Origin: JAGNGI01 sp035448825 | GTDB taxonomy: Bacteria > Fidelibacterota > UBA2242 | NCBI GenBank assembly: GCA_035448825.1 | Contig: DAOTJS010000010.1 | Coordinates: 1-64,000, forward strand | Direction of reading: 5' to 3' | Length of the DNA stretch: 64,000 nucleotides | Shown: positions 8,911-17,711 of the stretch, piece after piece | Numbering within the stretch: the first letter of the stretch is position 1 | Layout: every line of letters starts with the position of its first letter | Made by a program: the position numbers and the translations under genes | The notes under the pieces: generated by a model | What the model saw: the letters and a program-made list of their open reading frames with translations, nothing else | What the model was told of the DNA's origin: nothing | Database searches by the model: none

Positions 8911-10095
8911 TTATTCCGTTTTTTCGTCTGGAGAAGGAGTTTCAGATTCCGGAGCTTTCGTTTCCTCACTCGTAGGCTCCTCGGTTTTTTCTTCCTCTTT
9001 CAAATCGTCTTCGTCTTTCCGTTCAATGAGGTCTTCATCATCCTTCTTCTTACGAAGTATGATGTAAATAAGAGCCTGTCCAACGCTAAAATTGGAGAGA
9101 GCGTAGGCAACCACCGTTCCCGCAATTATAAACAAGGCAATTGTTACCAATACAACAGTAATAATATCGGTAGTCCCGAGACAAAGTGGTTTCACCATAC
9201 CCATTGAAGCCGGAGTATAAACATTAAAGAAGCGGTTGATCAACGGGGTCAAAGGTGAATTTATGCCGAACAGGTAAGAGGAAGCCTGTTCAATGATACG
9301 GGACATTTTACCATCCATCAGCCAGCTAGTGCTAAATACGAAATTAAAAAATCGATAGCCGAGGATTAAAGCCCAACCATAAATAAACGTAGCCACTACC
9401 GTCAATCCACCAACGATTCCTTCATATAAAACCAATCGCCAGGGTTGTGACCAGAGCGTGGAATAACTCTGAAAAACGGTCTCCATCGTATCCTCTTCCG
9501 CCGTGCCAACAATAGCCGGTGCCAAAAAAAGCGATACGATAAAGACTACCGCAGTGTACACCACAAAGGTTGCTACCACGAAATAGAGCAGATACGGTAT
9601 TCCCAGGAAAATAATATCGAGAACTGGCCATTTGGCAAGCCAGGCGGCTATTATGGCCAGGATTACGAAGAAGGCAATAATCATTAAAATGGAAACTGGA
9701 CCCATAACAGCGGCGACGCCGTGTTTTTTAATATACTTAAAACTATCGCCGGACGAGAAAAACTCATCTCCTTTCAATTGTTTATAGGTTATGCGTGCTA
9801 CGGCTACAGACGCTAGTAAGAAAATTATTACCCAGGCGACTACTCCAATTCCATAAATTAACCAGCTATACCAGGCTAATTGTATAGTTGTGCAACATAG
9901 AATTGGGAAGAAGTGATAAACTGCCCAGATTTCTGCCAGGCTGTGGCCATTAACTAGCAAAGCAATATAGGCCAGAACCGTGTAGATAACCCAACCTGCC
10001 GCCAATCCCAGCATATGAACCCAGATTTTCTTGCCGCTCAAGGCTAAACGCGGAGTCAAGAAAACATCCCTTACGTCAAACTTCAGTTTTTTCAT
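8911..10095 (-). CDS. Polytopic membrane protein of unknown function
   Basis: I do not recognise a named family. The 394-residue product has about seven or eight strongly hydrophobic segments spread over residues 25-340. They include pairs around 25-50, 75-105, 130-160, 165-200, 230-250 and 300-340. The last ~45 residues form a charged, disordered tail rich in Glu, Asp and Lys (KKKDDEDLIERKDEDD onward). A strong AGGAGG site sits before the ATG. The downstream end meets a convergent terminator. The upstream neighbour, 20 bases away, is a SPOR lipoprotein, so the two may be co-transcribed and act in the envelope. No catalytic motif is visible. Confidence 0.75.
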   Translation of the reverse strand: MKKLKFDVRDVFLTPRLALSGKKIWVHMLGLAAGWVIYTVLAYIALLVNGHSLAEIWAVYHFFPILCCTTIQLAWYSWLIYGIGVVAWVIIFLLASVAVARITYKQLKGDEFFSSGDSFKYIKKHGVAAVMGPVSILMIIAFFVILAIIAAWLAKWPVLDIIFLGIPYLLYFVVATFVVYTAVVFIVSLFLAPAIVGTAEEDTMETVFQSYSTLWSQPWRLVLYEGIVGGLTVVATFIYGWALILGYRFFNFVFSTSWLMDGKMSRIIEQASSYLFGINSPLTPLINRFFNVYTPASMGMVKPLCLGTTDIITVVLVTIALFIIAGTVVAYALSNFSVGQALIYIILRKKKDDEDLIERKDEDDLKEEEKTEEPTSEETKAPESETPSPDEKTE

Positions 10096-10115
10096 TTATA
10101 ACCTCCTAAAATTAT

Positions 10116-10877
10116 TTATTGATCTTCGCGAACAAAGTCTATCCAGAGATCCTCATTGGGAAAACGTGCTTTAAGGTCTTTCATTACTTTTTTGGCTTCA
10201 GCGTAGGAATCAAAGGTTCCGGTACGGATACGATACCAAGTTTCATTAGTTTCCTTGAAATAAGCCTTCTGGATATAAGCATCCAGATTATGGGCCTTGA
10301 AATCTCTCAGCTTGGATTCAGCCCTATTATAGTTTTTGTAGGAACCCAGCTGGACCGTATATTTTCCACGCACTTTCGGAATATTTTTTCCAGCACTAAC
10401 TGCTTTAGACTTAGGCCCAGCTGAATAGGTCGTTTCATATTCTCCAGCCGGGGTGGGTTGGACATACTTTGGTGGCGGCGCCGACAGGTCTCTCGGTGGT
10501 ATTTGATTAGCAACGCTACCTGTTTTAAGTGACTGGGTAGTATCGGACGATACGCTACATTTTATAATCTGCTTGAATTTCTCTTTACCATCTTTGTCCT
10601 GACTGAGAAATTGCAATTCATATTCACCAGGGACATCCGGTATGAAGGAAACCGAAAAACTACGACTGTCCGGAATAAACGATAAAACATCCAAAATGCT
10701 TTCAGCCGGTTTAGCATTAAAACTCCACTTGAAAGCGCAGGCGGTAGTGTCTTCCGAGTTTTTGATTGTCGGAATTAAATTAACTGAATTGCCGACAATG
10801 CCCGTTACTACTGGTTTCTTGGTACAATTGCCCAAAAGAATCAGTAGAATTGTTAAGGTAATAGATAGTTTTTTCAT
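10116..10877 (-). CDS. SPOR-domain lipoprotein
   Basis: The 253-residue protein starts with a signal sequence ending in a lipobox-like LLGNC, with C18 as the probable lipidated residue; asparagine before the cysteine is unusual. Residues ~25-110 look like an Ig-like beta domain similar to those that present ligands outside the cell. A Pro/Ser-rich linker follows (about 115-165). The C-terminal ~75 residues form a SPOR domain (GKYTVQLGSYKNYNRAESKL... ETWYRIRTGTFDSYAEA), which in other bacteria binds denuded peptidoglycan at division sites. A GGAGGG site precedes the ATG. It lies between ndk and the unknown membrane protein. Confidence 0.85.
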   Translation of the reverse strand: MKKLSITLTILLILLGNCTKKPVVTGIVGNSVNLIPTIKNSEDTTACAFKWSFNAKPAESILDVLSFIPDSRSFSVSFIPDVPGEYELQFLSQDKDGKEKFKQIIKCSVSSDTTQSLKTGSVANQIPPRDLSAPPPKYVQPTPAGEYETTYSAGPKSKAVSAGKNIPKVRGKYTVQLGSYKNYNRAESKLRDFKAHNLDAYIQKAYFKETNETWYRIRTGTFDSYAEAKKVMKDLKARFPNEDLWIDFVREDQ

Positions 10878-10899
10878 AAATCGGCCCTCCGCGGGTTAA

Positions 10900-11316
10900 T
10901 CATTTGATAATTTCCAACGTAGAAAAGAAAAATGCAATTTCTTTCTTTGCATTTTCTTCAGAATCTGAGCCGTGGATAACGTTATAGCGCACATTTTCGG
11001 CATATTTTCGGCGTAAAGTCCCTTCGGCGGCTTTCTGCGGGTCGGTTGCTCCGATTACTTTGCGAAAATGTTCCACGGCGTTCTCACGCTCCAGAACCAT
11101 TAAAACGCACGGCCCGGAAGTCATAAACTTCATCAAACCATCGAAATAGTCCTTCCCGCGGTGCGCACTATAAAATTCAGCCGCTTCTTCTGGCTGAAGA
11201 TGAATCATTCGCAGACAAACAATCCTAAAGCCCTCTTTTTCGATGAAATTAATTACTTCGCCAATCAATTTGCGTTCAACACAATCCGGTTTAAGAATGG
11301 CAAGAGTCATTGACAT
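10900..11316 (-). CDS. ndk: Nucleoside diphosphate kinase
   Basis: The enzyme transfers gamma-phosphate from ATP to nucleoside diphosphates through a phosphohistidine. The 138-residue length is normal. The active-site histidine is H115 in the signature NVIHGSDS. LAILKPDCVERKLIG at the N-terminus and GATDPQKAAEGTLRR are further family marks. AAAGGA lies five bases before the ATG. It follows arcC by 11 bases and precedes the SPOR lipoprotein gene by 22, so it probably belongs to one minus-strand unit. Confidence 0.97.
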   Translation of the reverse strand: MSMTLAILKPDCVERKLIGEVINFIEKEGFRIVCLRMIHLQPEEAAEFYSAHRGKDYFDGLMKFMTSGPCVLMVLERENAVEHFRKVIGATDPQKAAEGTLRRKYAENVRYNVIHGSDSEENAKKEIAFFFSTLEIIK

Positions 11317-11327
11317 AAAAATCCTTT

Positions 11328-12269
11328 CTATGCGATGATGGTTGTGCCGCTATCACCATGCAGGCTTTCGATTGCTTTTTCGACGGAGGTAATGATCACT
11401 CTTTCCCCGCCAGATTGGATAAAGGCGATGGCGGCGCTGATTTTTGGCCCCATCGAGCCCGATGGAAAGTGGCCCTCTTCCAGTAAGCGCTTCAACTCGG
11501 GGACGTGAATTAAATCAATTGCTTCTTCGTTGGGTTTTCCAAAATTGATTTTGACACTGTCAATATCGGTCAAGATATATAATTCCTGAGCATTGATATC
11601 ATGAGCCAGAACCGCCGCCGCCAGGTCTTTATCAATGACAGCATCAAAACCTTCATATAGCCCGTTTTCCATTATATAAACTGGAATGCCGCCGCCACCC
11701 GCCGCGATTACAATAATACCCAGATCAACCAGATGTTTAATAGCCCGACTATTAATAATCTTGCGAGGAATCGGCGAAGGCACTACGCGCCGCCAGCCAC
11801 GCTGACCATCCTCTTTGATCTGCCAGCCAAAGAGCTCCGCCAGCTCCTTTATTTCATTATAGGAATACCAACTGCCGACGAATTTGGTTGGATTGTTAAT
11901 TGAAGGATCATCAGCGGAAACAATCACCTGGGTAATAATCGAAACCACCTCTCGTGGGATTTGCTCCTTGATAAGGGCATTCTGGAGGGATTGTTCAATC
12001 ATATAACCCATCCCACCTTCGGTATCCGCTACGCAAATTCCCAGTGGTAAAAATGGTGCTTTGTCAATCGTTAGTTCGACCCGCAAAAGAGCATTGCCGA
12101 CCTGAGGCCCGTTGCCATGAGTCACTGCCAGATGATAATTCTGGCGGATTAGGTTCATCACTGATTGCAGACTTTTACGTGTATTTTTAAACTGGTTAGC
12201 AATCGTATCCTTCTCATTTTTAGGTGAGATGGCATTTCCGCCCAATGCAACAACCGCCGTCCGATTCAT
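11328..12269 (-). CDS. arcC: Carbamate kinase
   Basis: This amino-acid-kinase-fold enzyme interconverts carbamoyl phosphate plus ADP and carbamate plus ATP. Family segments are VALGGNAI at the N-terminus, THGNGPQVGN, AAGGGGIPV, the VIDKDLAA nucleotide site, YILTDIDSV and GSMGPK. Length is 313 residues, typical for the family. The start codon overlaps the stop of the upstream GTPase gene by four bases (ATGA), so translation is likely coupled. No arginine deiminase, ornithine carbamoyltransferase or carbamoyl-phosphate synthase gene is nearby. The source of its substrate, or whether it uses a different acid, is therefore open. Confidence 0.93.
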   Translation of the reverse strand: MNRTAVVALGGNAISPKNEKDTIANQFKNTRKSLQSVMNLIRQNYHLAVTHGNGPQVGNALLRVELTIDKAPFLPLGICVADTEGGMGYMIEQSLQNALIKEQIPREVVSIITQVIVSADDPSINNPTKFVGSWYSYNEIKELAELFGWQIKEDGQRGWRRVVPSPIPRKIINSRAIKHLVDLGIIVIAAGGGGIPVYIMENGLYEGFDAVIDKDLAAAVLAHDINAQELYILTDIDSVKINFGKPNEEAIDLIHVPELKRLLEEGHFPSGSMGPKISAAIAFIQSGGERVIITSVEKAIESLHGDSGTTIIA

Positions 12270-13624
12270 TGATGCTTCGCCTGTTTACTAAGATTAATCT
12301 TTTTACAGAATTCGGCTAATACCTCGTTTAAATTGGGAGTACCAACTTCCTGTAGTTCGTAATAAACCCGCGTAGAGGGCTGTCTGATTTTAAGAATGCG
12401 ATTCAAATCAATAGGCGTTCCGATGACAACTGAATCGCAATCGGTTCGCGCAATAGTTTCTTCCAAATCATGAATCTGGTCTTCACCATAGCCCATAGCC
12501 GGTAAAAGAGAACCAATTTTCGGATATTTTTGAAATGTTTCAGCCAGTTTTCCTACGACAAACGGTCGAGGGTCAACGCATTCACGAGCACCATATTGAC
12601 GAGCCGCTATCATACCGGCACCGATTTGCATTTCACCATGAGTTAAGGTCGGGCCATCTTCAATCACTAACACCCGTTTATTGCGGATAATTTCCGGATG
12701 GTCAACTCTAATAGGCGAAGCCGCATAAATGACTGTTGCTTTAGGGTTGGTCAGCGCTATATTTTGACTTACGATCTGGACTCCTTTCGGACTGGCGGTA
12801 TCTATTTTATTAATGATGATAACGTCGGCTATGCGCAAGTTGACTTCACCGGGATAATAACTGAGTTCATTGCCGGGTCGGTGGGGATCAGCGACCGTGA
12901 TTGCCAGGTCAGGTTTGAAAAAAGGGAAATCATTATTGCCGCCGTCCCAGATAATTAAGTCGCATCCATTGGGATCATTTTCCGCCGCTCGTAAAATAGC
13001 CTCGTAATCAACTCCGGCGTAGATGACATTGCCCCGCACGATATGCGGTTCGTATTCTTCCATCTCTTCGATAGTGCAATGGTATTTTTGTAGGTCGTCT
13101 AAAGTGGCAAAGCGCTGGACTTTTTGGGCGACTAAGTCACCGTAAGGCATCGGATGACGCACGGCCACCACCTTCAAACCTTGCGCCATTAAAATTTCAA
13201 TCACCTTGCGTGCCGTCTGACTTTTCCCACAACCAGTGCGAGTGGCGCAAACCGAAATTACTGGCTTGGTGCTTTTCAGCATAGTTGCTTTCGGTCCGAG
13301 CAGGGTGAAGTTCGCTCCCGCCGCATTGACAATTGCCGAAAGCGCCATAACTTTCTGATAGGGTACGTCGCTGTATGAAAAGACGCATTCATGAACGTCG
13401 AATTTTTCAATCAGGTAGGTTAAATCCTCTTCGGCAAAGATCGGAATGCCCTGTGGATAAAGTCTCCCAGCCAAATCGGACGGATATTTACGGTTGTCAA
13501 TATCGGGAATCTGGGCCGCCGTAAAAGCGACGACATTGAAGTATTCATTGTTACGATAATATGTATTAAAGTTATGGAAATCTCGCCCAGCCGCGCCGAT
13601 GATGACAATATTCCTGCGATTCAT
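12266..13624 (-). CDS. P-loop GTPase of the cyclic 2,3-diphosphoglycerate synthetase-like family
   Basis: The 452-residue protein has an N-terminal Rossmann-like segment (NIVIIGAAGRDFHNFN, residues 5-20), then a P-loop at 126-135 (CATRTGCGKS). Further SIMIBI-type nucleotide motifs follow: IIWDGGNND and IINKID, the latter resembling an NKxD base-recognition element. This architecture matches proteins annotated as cyclic 2,3-diphosphoglycerate synthetase in methanogens and as uncharacterised GTPases in bacteria. The organism carries cofactor-independent phosphoglycerate mutase, so a supply of 2,3-BPG is not evident and the name may not reflect function. AAAGGA precedes the ATG. It is translationally coupled to arcC downstream, a strong hint of a joint role. 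Confidence 0.75.
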   Translation of the reverse strand: MNRRNIVIIGAAGRDFHNFNTYYRNNEYFNVVAFTAAQIPDIDNRKYPSDLAGRLYPQGIPIFAEEDLTYLIEKFDVHECVFSYSDVPYQKVMALSAIVNAAGANFTLLGPKATMLKSTKPVISVCATRTGCGKSQTARKVIEILMAQGLKVVAVRHPMPYGDLVAQKVQRFATLDDLQKYHCTIEEMEEYEPHIVRGNVIYAGVDYEAILRAAENDPNGCDLIIWDGGNNDFPFFKPDLAITVADPHRPGNELSYYPGEVNLRIADVIIINKIDTASPKGVQIVSQNIALTNPKATVIYAASPIRVDHPEIIRNKRVLVIEDGPTLTHGEMQIGAGMIAARQYGARECVDPRPFVVGKLAETFQKYPKIGSLLPAMGYGEDQIHDLEETIARTDCDSVVIGTPIDLNRILKIRQPSTRVYYELQEVGTPNLNEVLAEFCKKINLSKQAKHQ

Positions 13625-14008
13625 TATTCAATTCCTTTCATTAATTAATTGATTTTGAAGAAGTGCACTGAAAATGTGGATGCAGGAAATTTATTTGTAG
13701 CCAAAATGATAAGTCCAGAGGATCACGGCATTTTTATAACTGTCTGTCCTCTCGACTGAGCCAGTAGTAGATAGATCGTTAATTATGGGAGACAAAATAA
13801 TTTTCACTAAATAAAGTTAGGTAATTTTATTTCGAATTTCAAGGGATGGCTTTTCTCTCCGGTAATCTAAAGCCCTGATAAGTCAAAATTGCTTAAGAGA
13901 CTAATCCCAACGTTTTCCTGGTAGGGCCGGTTTGAACAATGGGCTTGATAACCATCAATCAAACTACCTATTCTCATTCAGAAAGATAGTTATTCCTCTT
14001 TTTTGCTT
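13625..14008. other. Intergenic region without a recognisable gene
   Basis: This 384-base gap lies between the GTPase start and the DUF151 gene stop, both on the minus strand. No coding frame, clear hairpin with a T-tract, or convincing -35/-10 pair was found. It should hold the promoter of the GTPase-arcC-ndk unit. Confidence 0.5.
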
Positions 14009-14590
14009 TTAATTGATATTCAATTCTTGTTTAAGGCGATTGATCTGATCGCGTAATTTAGCGGCCAATTCGTAATTTTCCTCTTCGATAGCGCTTTGTA
14101 GATTATTCTGCAATTCGAAGAGACGATCCAGATTTTGTATTTCCGGAAGGGAATCGTCTTTTTCGGTAGAACTTTTATGTTTAGCGTTCAGATATTGTCC
14201 AGCTTCCTGCATAACTTCCTCGCTTACTTGAATGGTGGCTTTCATCCGAATCGCCAGAGCAATAGCATCACTCGGGCGGGCGTCTATAAATAGATTCTTC
14301 TTGCTATTGGTCAGGCTGATTTCAATTTTGGCATAAAAAGTCCCATCTATTAAATCACTGACAGTAACGGATATTATTTTAGCTCCTAATTCTTGTAAAA
14401 TGTTAACGAATAAATCGTGAGTCATCGGGCGCGGCATTTTAACTTCCTCGATAGCCAGAGCAATAGATTGGGCTTCAAAAACACCTACTATAATCGGGAG
14501 TTGACGTTCGCCGCCGACTTCTTTTAAGAGCAGAGCATAGCCCTTACTGGGCGGGTAGAAAATGATCTTATTGAGTACGACTTTGATCAT
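14009..14590 (-). CDS. Bifunctional nuclease family (DUF151) protein with UVR motif
   Basis: Residues 1-~130 form the DUF151 / bifunctional nuclease (BFN) domain, with the hallmark segments RQLPIIVGVFEAQSIALAIE, RPMTHDLF and DARPSDAIALAIR. Residues ~155-190 form a UvrB/UvrC-type UVR coiled hairpin (LQSAIEEENYELAAKLRDQI), known for protein-protein contact. BFN proteins in other organisms have RNase/DNase activity; the role here is not known. The reading frame is open to a TTG at 14632, but that TTG is the -35 box of a near-consensus promoter whose -10 box ends 13 bases before the ATG at 14590. The ATG is therefore the start, with a very short leader. Confidence 0.88.
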   Translation of the reverse strand: MIKVVLNKIIFYPPSKGYALLLKEVGGERQLPIIVGVFEAQSIALAIEEVKMPRPMTHDLFVNILQELGAKIISVTVSDLIDGTFYAKIEISLTNSKKNLFIDARPSDAIALAIRMKATIQVSEEVMQEAGQYLNAKHKSSTEKDDSLPEIQNLDRLFELQNNLQSAIEEENYELAAKLRDQINRLKQELNIN

Positions 14591-14603
14591 ATTCTTATAT
14601 CTG

Positions 14604-14632
14604 AATATATCATAATCACCAAGCAGAGTCAA
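14604..14632 (-). promoter_or_regulatory. Sigma-70-type promoter of the DUF151 nuclease gene
   Basis: On the minus strand TTGACT (complement of 627-632 in the 14 kb block) is followed after exactly 17 bases by TATATT (complement of 14604-14609). Transcription would begin about 7 bases later, leaving a leader of under ten bases before the ATG at 14590. This gives the gene its own promoter, downstream of ptsI. Confidence 0.7.
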
Positions 14633-14655
14633 GTATTAAAAATTCGAGCACCGTA

Positions 14656-16386
14656 TCATAGTTTATTTTTTATAACGCTTTTATAGCAGCTCTGTAAAAG
14701 TTTATAAACTTGTTGGACGTTATCGGCGGTGAGCAGATTTTCCTTTAGAGAAGTAATTTTCTGGATATTGACCATACGGATTAAATCATTTATATCAATG
14801 AGAGCGCTGACGCTCATACTAAAAGAGCGAACTCCCAAAGCCAGCAAACCCAGGATAGCATAGGGATCGGAAGCCATTTCGCCACAGACTGTGACCGGGA
14901 AAGTATTTTTTTGAGTTACCGACATCACTTGACTGATTGCCTGAAAAATTTTGGGATGGTAGTAGTTTTTGGAAACACTATCGGTTCGTTTAGAGCCAAG
15001 CAGGAAAAGTGCCAGATCGTTCGTGCCAATGCTAAAGAAATTGAGCAACCCGGTTAGTTTCTCCAGTTCGTCCAAAATACTTTTAGTCTCGATCATAGCG
15101 CCCAGTGGAATTGTATTGGCGAAGGTATGTCCTTCATTTTTCAAATCGGATTGGACTTGCCGGTAAATTGCGAGCACTTGATGGATTTCAGCGGAATTGG
15201 AAACTAGGGGGAACATAATTTTCAGCGGGCCAAACTGGCTGGCACGCAGCAGAGCCCGCAGTTGGGTAATCAAAATTTGAGGATTATCTAAACAAAAACG
15301 GATTCCGCCCCAGGTGTCAAAGACGGCGTCTTGCTGGAACATTTCCATATTAAGAATTGCCATCATTTTCTCGCGACCAAAATCGAAAGTGCGAAAAGTA
15401 GTCGGTTTACCTCGCATCGCAGTTATTATTTGGCGATAAGCTCTCAACTGTTCTGCTTCACTAGGAAGGTCATCACGTTCAAGGCATAGATATTCTGTCC
15501 GGAATAGACCTATTCCTTCAATCAAACTCAGGTTGATATTTTTTATTTCGGAAAGGAATCCAGCGTTCAGTAAAATTTCGATTTTAGTTCCGTCACGGGT
15601 GACAGCCGGAGTAATGGATTCCTTTAAGCGTTGGCGACGTATTTCTAATTCCTGGAGTTTTACTTCGTACTTTTTTAGCACGGCCGGTTTGGCATCCAAA
15701 ATGACCAATTCACGATCGGCGTCCAGAATAACTTGATGGCTTTTGCCGATAATGTCAATTTCGTTAATATTGGATAGGTAAGGAATTCCAAAAGCTCTGG
15801 CCAGAATTCCAGAATGCGAATCCATCCCGCCGACGCGAGTAATAATTCCGAGTATTTTCTGATTATGTAATTGAATTAATTCGGAAGGTGAAATCCGTTC
15901 GCTGACATATATTGCTCTTTCGGGTATTTGAGGAAGTTTAAATTGTCCTTCCGTCGAAAGATGATGAAACATACGTTTTTTGATATCATGCAGATCAACC
16001 AGACGTTCTTGCTGGAATTTATTCATACTATTTAACAAGGCGGTCTCATACCACTCCATTGCAGTATCATAAGCCCAGAGTACATTGCGATGTTCCTGCC
16101 GCACCATCTCGGTAATTTTCTTCATCAGGTCTACATCAACCAATGTCATTATTTGAGCGTCAATAAGGCGAGCATGTTCTTCATCGAGGTGCTTCATTAC
16201 CATATCGCGCACCTGGTTTAATTCACCCGTAGCGAGTTGAGTAGCTCGGTTGAATTTTTCCAGTTCAGCTTCAACTTCAGACTGATCTATGTAGATATGA
16301 GGGATTGAGACTTTCCCGGTCTCGACATAATATACTTGACCAATAGCAACGCCCGGAGAGATTCGGATGCCTTTAAGAATCTTCAC
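14656..16386 (-). CDS. ptsI: Phosphoenolpyruvate-protein phosphotransferase (PTS enzyme I)
   Basis: Enzyme I takes phosphate from PEP and passes it to HPr. The 576-residue product has the standard order: an N-terminal HPr-binding and phosphohistidine domain with H191 in GGMDSHSGILAR, then a C-terminal PEP-binding TIM barrel with GLFRTEYLCLERD, FRTFDFG and the catalytic TVCGEMASD. It starts three bases after the HPr gene stop. No sugar-specific enzyme II or HPr kinase gene is in the window. The pair may therefore serve regulation, or feed permeases encoded elsewhere. Confidence 0.95.
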   Translation of the reverse strand: MKILKGIRISPGVAIGQVYYVETGKVSIPHIYIDQSEVEAELEKFNRATQLATGELNQVRDMVMKHLDEEHARLIDAQIMTLVDVDLMKKITEMVRQEHRNVLWAYDTAMEWYETALLNSMNKFQQERLVDLHDIKKRMFHHLSTEGQFKLPQIPERAIYVSERISPSELIQLHNQKILGIITRVGGMDSHSGILARAFGIPYLSNINEIDIIGKSHQVILDADRELVILDAKPAVLKKYEVKLQELEIRRQRLKESITPAVTRDGTKIEILLNAGFLSEIKNINLSLIEGIGLFRTEYLCLERDDLPSEAEQLRAYRQIITAMRGKPTTFRTFDFGREKMMAILNMEMFQQDAVFDTWGGIRFCLDNPQILITQLRALLRASQFGPLKIMFPLVSNSAEIHQVLAIYRQVQSDLKNEGHTFANTIPLGAMIETKSILDELEKLTGLLNFFSIGTNDLALFLLGSKRTDSVSKNYYHPKIFQAISQVMSVTQKNTFPVTVCGEMASDPYAILGLLALGVRSFSMSVSALIDINDLIRMVNIQKITSLKENLLTADNVQQVYKLLQSCYKSVIKNKL

Positions 16387-16389
16387 TTT

Positions 16390-16656
16390 TTATTCCGTAT
16401 TAAATTTATTGGCTACTAATTCAACTATAGCGGCTAAAGCCTCTTGTTCGTCAGGCCCATCAACCTCAATAGTGATTTCGGCATTCGGCTCGACTGCTAG
16501 AACCAGCACTCCCAGAATGCTCTTAGCATTGACGCGCACATTTTTATAGATTAAGAATATCTCGGATTTAAAACGAGAACACAGAGTTACCAGAACGGTC
16601 GCGGGTCGCGTATGCAGACCATGCCGATTTAGAATTTTGACGGTTTGTCGAACCAT
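16390..16656 (-). CDS. ptsH: Phosphocarrier protein HPr
   Basis: This small carrier of 88 residues accepts phosphate from enzyme I on His15 (GLHTRPA; the common form is GLHARPA). The second regulatory site, Ser46 in NAKSILGV, is also conserved, as in bacteria that have HPr kinase/phosphorylase. It lies between the polyprenyl synthase gene (one base gap) and ptsI (three base gap), which indicates a tight operon. Confidence 0.95.
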   Translation of the reverse strand: MVRQTVKILNRHGLHTRPATVLVTLCSRFKSEIFLIYKNVRVNAKSILGVLVLAVEPNAEITIEVDGPDEQEALAAIVELVANKFNTE

Positions 16657-16657
16657 C

Positions 16658-17629
16658 TCAGGATTGACGCTCCGCTATTAATTCTATCAAATTAATCAGG
16701 TCAGTTTGTAACTGCTCGGGCATATTGTGCAATCTTTCCTGGGCATTTTTAAAAAGTCGGGCGATCATCGCTTCAGTCTGTTTAATTGAGCCACGTTTGG
16801 TCAGTTCCTGAACGATTATCCGCCGATTACCAGCATTGGCTTTGAGGAAATTAAGTAAATCGGTGCGCTGATCAGCAGGTAAATCATTCAGCGCGGTAAT
16901 AATGGGGAAAGTTTTTTTCCCCGCAGTAAGATCAGTCCCGAGACTTTTGCCCATTTCGGCCTGGTCAGCAGTCAGTTCCAGTAAATCGTCCTGAATCTGG
17001 AAGGCTTGTCCCAATTCCAGGCCAAGAAGATAGAGATTATTCACAACTTTCGGACTTGCCCCGGCTATAATCGCAGCTAGTTGACAAGCCAAGCCCAGCA
17101 GTCGGCCGGTTTTGTGAGCAATCATATTCAGGTAATCGGAGACATCAATCTCATCATATTTTTCATAGGCCAGGTCGAAAGCCTGGCCATCGCAAATTTC
17201 CAGCATAGCCTGGCTGAAGTGAGTGCCAATCTGGTCGAGGTGCTCGGATTTGGTTTGCATTAGGACCCGAAAAGCCAGCGCCATCAAAGCATCGCCGGTC
17301 AAGATAGCGGTATTGACATTCCATTTTACGTGAACTGTCTGCTGACCGCGTCGGATCGTATCATTGTCCATAATGTCGTCATGTACCAGGGTAAAGGTGT
17401 GCATAATTTCAATAGCCAGAGCGGCAGGCATCAGGTTTTTTCGGCTGGCGCCTAAATTTTCACCGACTAATAATACCAGAATCGGTCGTAAGCGTTTGGC
17501 TTTGGCATTTAGGCTAAAGCGCATCGGTTGTGCAAGATCACTCGAGATTCCCGATAGATCGATTTTATTTAACTCGCAATCAATTTCCTCCTTCAGTCGC
17601 AGGATTTTAGTACCGAAGTTTACTGACAT
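16658..17629 (-). CDS. Polyprenyl diphosphate synthase (trans-isoprenyl type)
   Basis: The 323-residue enzyme condenses isopentenyl diphosphate with an allylic diphosphate to make the chain for quinones or for undecaprenyl-type carriers. The first aspartate-rich motif is LVHDDIMDND. The second reads QIQDDLLE, with Glu in place of the last Asp of the usual DDxxD. GKSLGTDLTAGKKTFP follows it as in octaprenyl/heptaprenyl synthases. Chain length cannot be fixed from sequence. GAGGA precedes the ATG. A loose promoter (TTGAAA, 19-base spacer, TATATT) can be read on the minus strand at 17645-17675. It is the first gene of the unit with ptsH and ptsI. Confidence 0.9.
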   Translation of the reverse strand: MSVNFGTKILRLKEEIDCELNKIDLSGISSDLAQPMRFSLNAKAKRLRPILVLLVGENLGASRKNLMPAALAIEIMHTFTLVHDDIMDNDTIRRGQQTVHVKWNVNTAILTGDALMALAFRVLMQTKSEHLDQIGTHFSQAMLEICDGQAFDLAYEKYDEIDVSDYLNMIAHKTGRLLGLACQLAAIIAGASPKVVNNLYLLGLELGQAFQIQDDLLELTADQAEMGKSLGTDLTAGKKTFPIITALNDLPADQRTDLLNFLKANAGNRRIIVQELTKRGSIKQTEAMIARLFKNAQERLHNMPEQLQTDLINLIELIAERQS

Positions 17630-17711
17630 AGATCCTCATCCGAAAATATACTATTAAGTTTACAATAATTTTCAAGGAAAAAAAATTAGACCTCGATTAA
17701 CCGAACTTTTA

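Noticed and set aside
14591..14632. 14-codon N-terminal extension of the DUF151 protein from a TTG
   Set aside because: The TTG is the -35 box of a near-consensus promoter and homologues begin at the later ATG.
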